Shown here piece by piece: positions 5,798 through 6,121 of a DNA stretch of 6,121 nucleotides (its first letter is position 1; each line of letters opens with the position of its first letter). This DNA is from Candidatus Atribacteria bacterium (GTDB lineage Bacteria > Atribacterota > JALVIU01), in assembly GCA_027028665.1 (NCBI GenBank), contig JALVIU010000045.1, positions 1-6,121 on the forward strand, written 5' to 3'. A program made the translations under genes and the position numbers. The notes beneath the pieces are model-generated. The model searched no databases and was not told the DNA's origin. It was given only the letters and a program-made list of their open reading frames with translations.

Positions 5798-6121
5798 GTG
5801 AAAGGACAATCCAAATTAAAGTATTCTAATTTTAATGTATATTTTTTATGGCTATTTATAATACTTTTAATCATAAATAGTTGGTTCTTTTATTTTAACT
5901 ATATAGAGAATATGGAGGCATATATTATATCATCTATATTTCTATTTATCATGTTATACTCGTTAGTCCGAGGTGTTGTCCCAGGACTTGTAGCATCTTT
6001 AATAATAATCTTTATCTACAGCTCTTACCTTATGTTGAGGCAGTTTGCACTTCCCTGGAGAAGAGAAATTACTATCGAAGAATTGTTCTGGATTCCTATC
6101 ATACCTGTGGGTGCATTCATA
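5798..6121 (+). CDS. Multi-span membrane protein of unknown function, N-terminal part
   Basis: The gene runs off the right edge, leaving 108 residues. I chose GTG at 5798 because AAAGGTGA (5785-5792) lies 5 bases upstream; GTG at 5789 in the same frame would overlap the previous stop by four bases but has a poorer site. The first in-frame ATG (near 5912) would delete the first membrane segment. A short basic N-terminus (KGQSKLK) precedes hydrophobic segments at about 14-33, 41-57 and 60-80, and a fourth begins near 95. The arrangement of closely packed N-terminal helices, with R-G-VVPGLVAS between two of them, recalls the membrane anchors of sensor or exopolysaccharide accessory proteins, but no domain can be named from what is visible. 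The SD overlaps the end of the GH8-like gene, so the two are probably translated together. Confidence 0.75.
   Translation, partial: MKGQSKLKYSNFNVYFLWLFIILLIINSWFFYFNYIENMEAYIISSIFLFIMLYSLVRGVVPGLVASLIIIFIYSSYLMLRQFALPWRREITIEELFWIPIIPVGAFI

Noticed and set aside
1-6121. CRISPR, tRNA, insertion sequence or phage signals
   Set aside because: No regularly spaced repeats, cloverleaf sequences, transposase or integrase genes or terminal inverted repeats were seen.

Overview
The window is AT-rich DNA with every supported gene on the + strand. Junctions are tight and Shine-Dalgarno (SD) sites are strong (AGGAGG type). Arginine is mostly AGA/AGG and isoleucine is often ATA. The protein families are bacterial (TRAP transporter, lipoyl-dependent 2-oxo acid dehydrogenase). 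Together with the Lys/Glu-rich proteins this suggests an AT-rich, probably anaerobic and perhaps thermophilic bacterium. Composition and style alone do not fix the taxon.

Region 1 (1-4643) reads as one metabolic operon. It opens with the C-terminal half of the E1 beta subunit of a thiamine-dependent 2-oxo acid (or acetoin) dehydrogenase. A complete tripartite TRAP transporter follows: the secreted solute-binding protein DctP, the small membrane subunit DctQ and the large membrane subunit DctM. The E2 dihydrolipoamide acyltransferase of the dehydrogenase comes next. The transporter therefore sits between the E1 beta and E2 genes, which implies that the imported solute, probably a small carboxylate such as a 2-oxo acid or its precursor, feeds the dehydrogenase. 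A GC-rich hairpin between dctP and dctQ looks like a leaky terminator that would give more binding protein than membrane subunits. A perfect but orphaned SD sequence lies directly after the E1 beta stop codon.

Region 2 (4644-6121) looks like the start of a different unit. An extended -10 promoter motif (TGaTATAAT) precedes a gene for a secreted protein resembling family 8 glycoside hydrolases (endoglucanase/BcsZ type). That gene is tightly followed by a gene for a multi-span membrane protein that runs off the right edge. A secreted GH8-like enzyme next to a membrane protein is consistent with a cell-surface polysaccharide locus, but that is inference.

No tRNA, rRNA, CRISPR array, insertion sequence or attachment site was seen. 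No stretch longer than about 65 bases lacks a gene.
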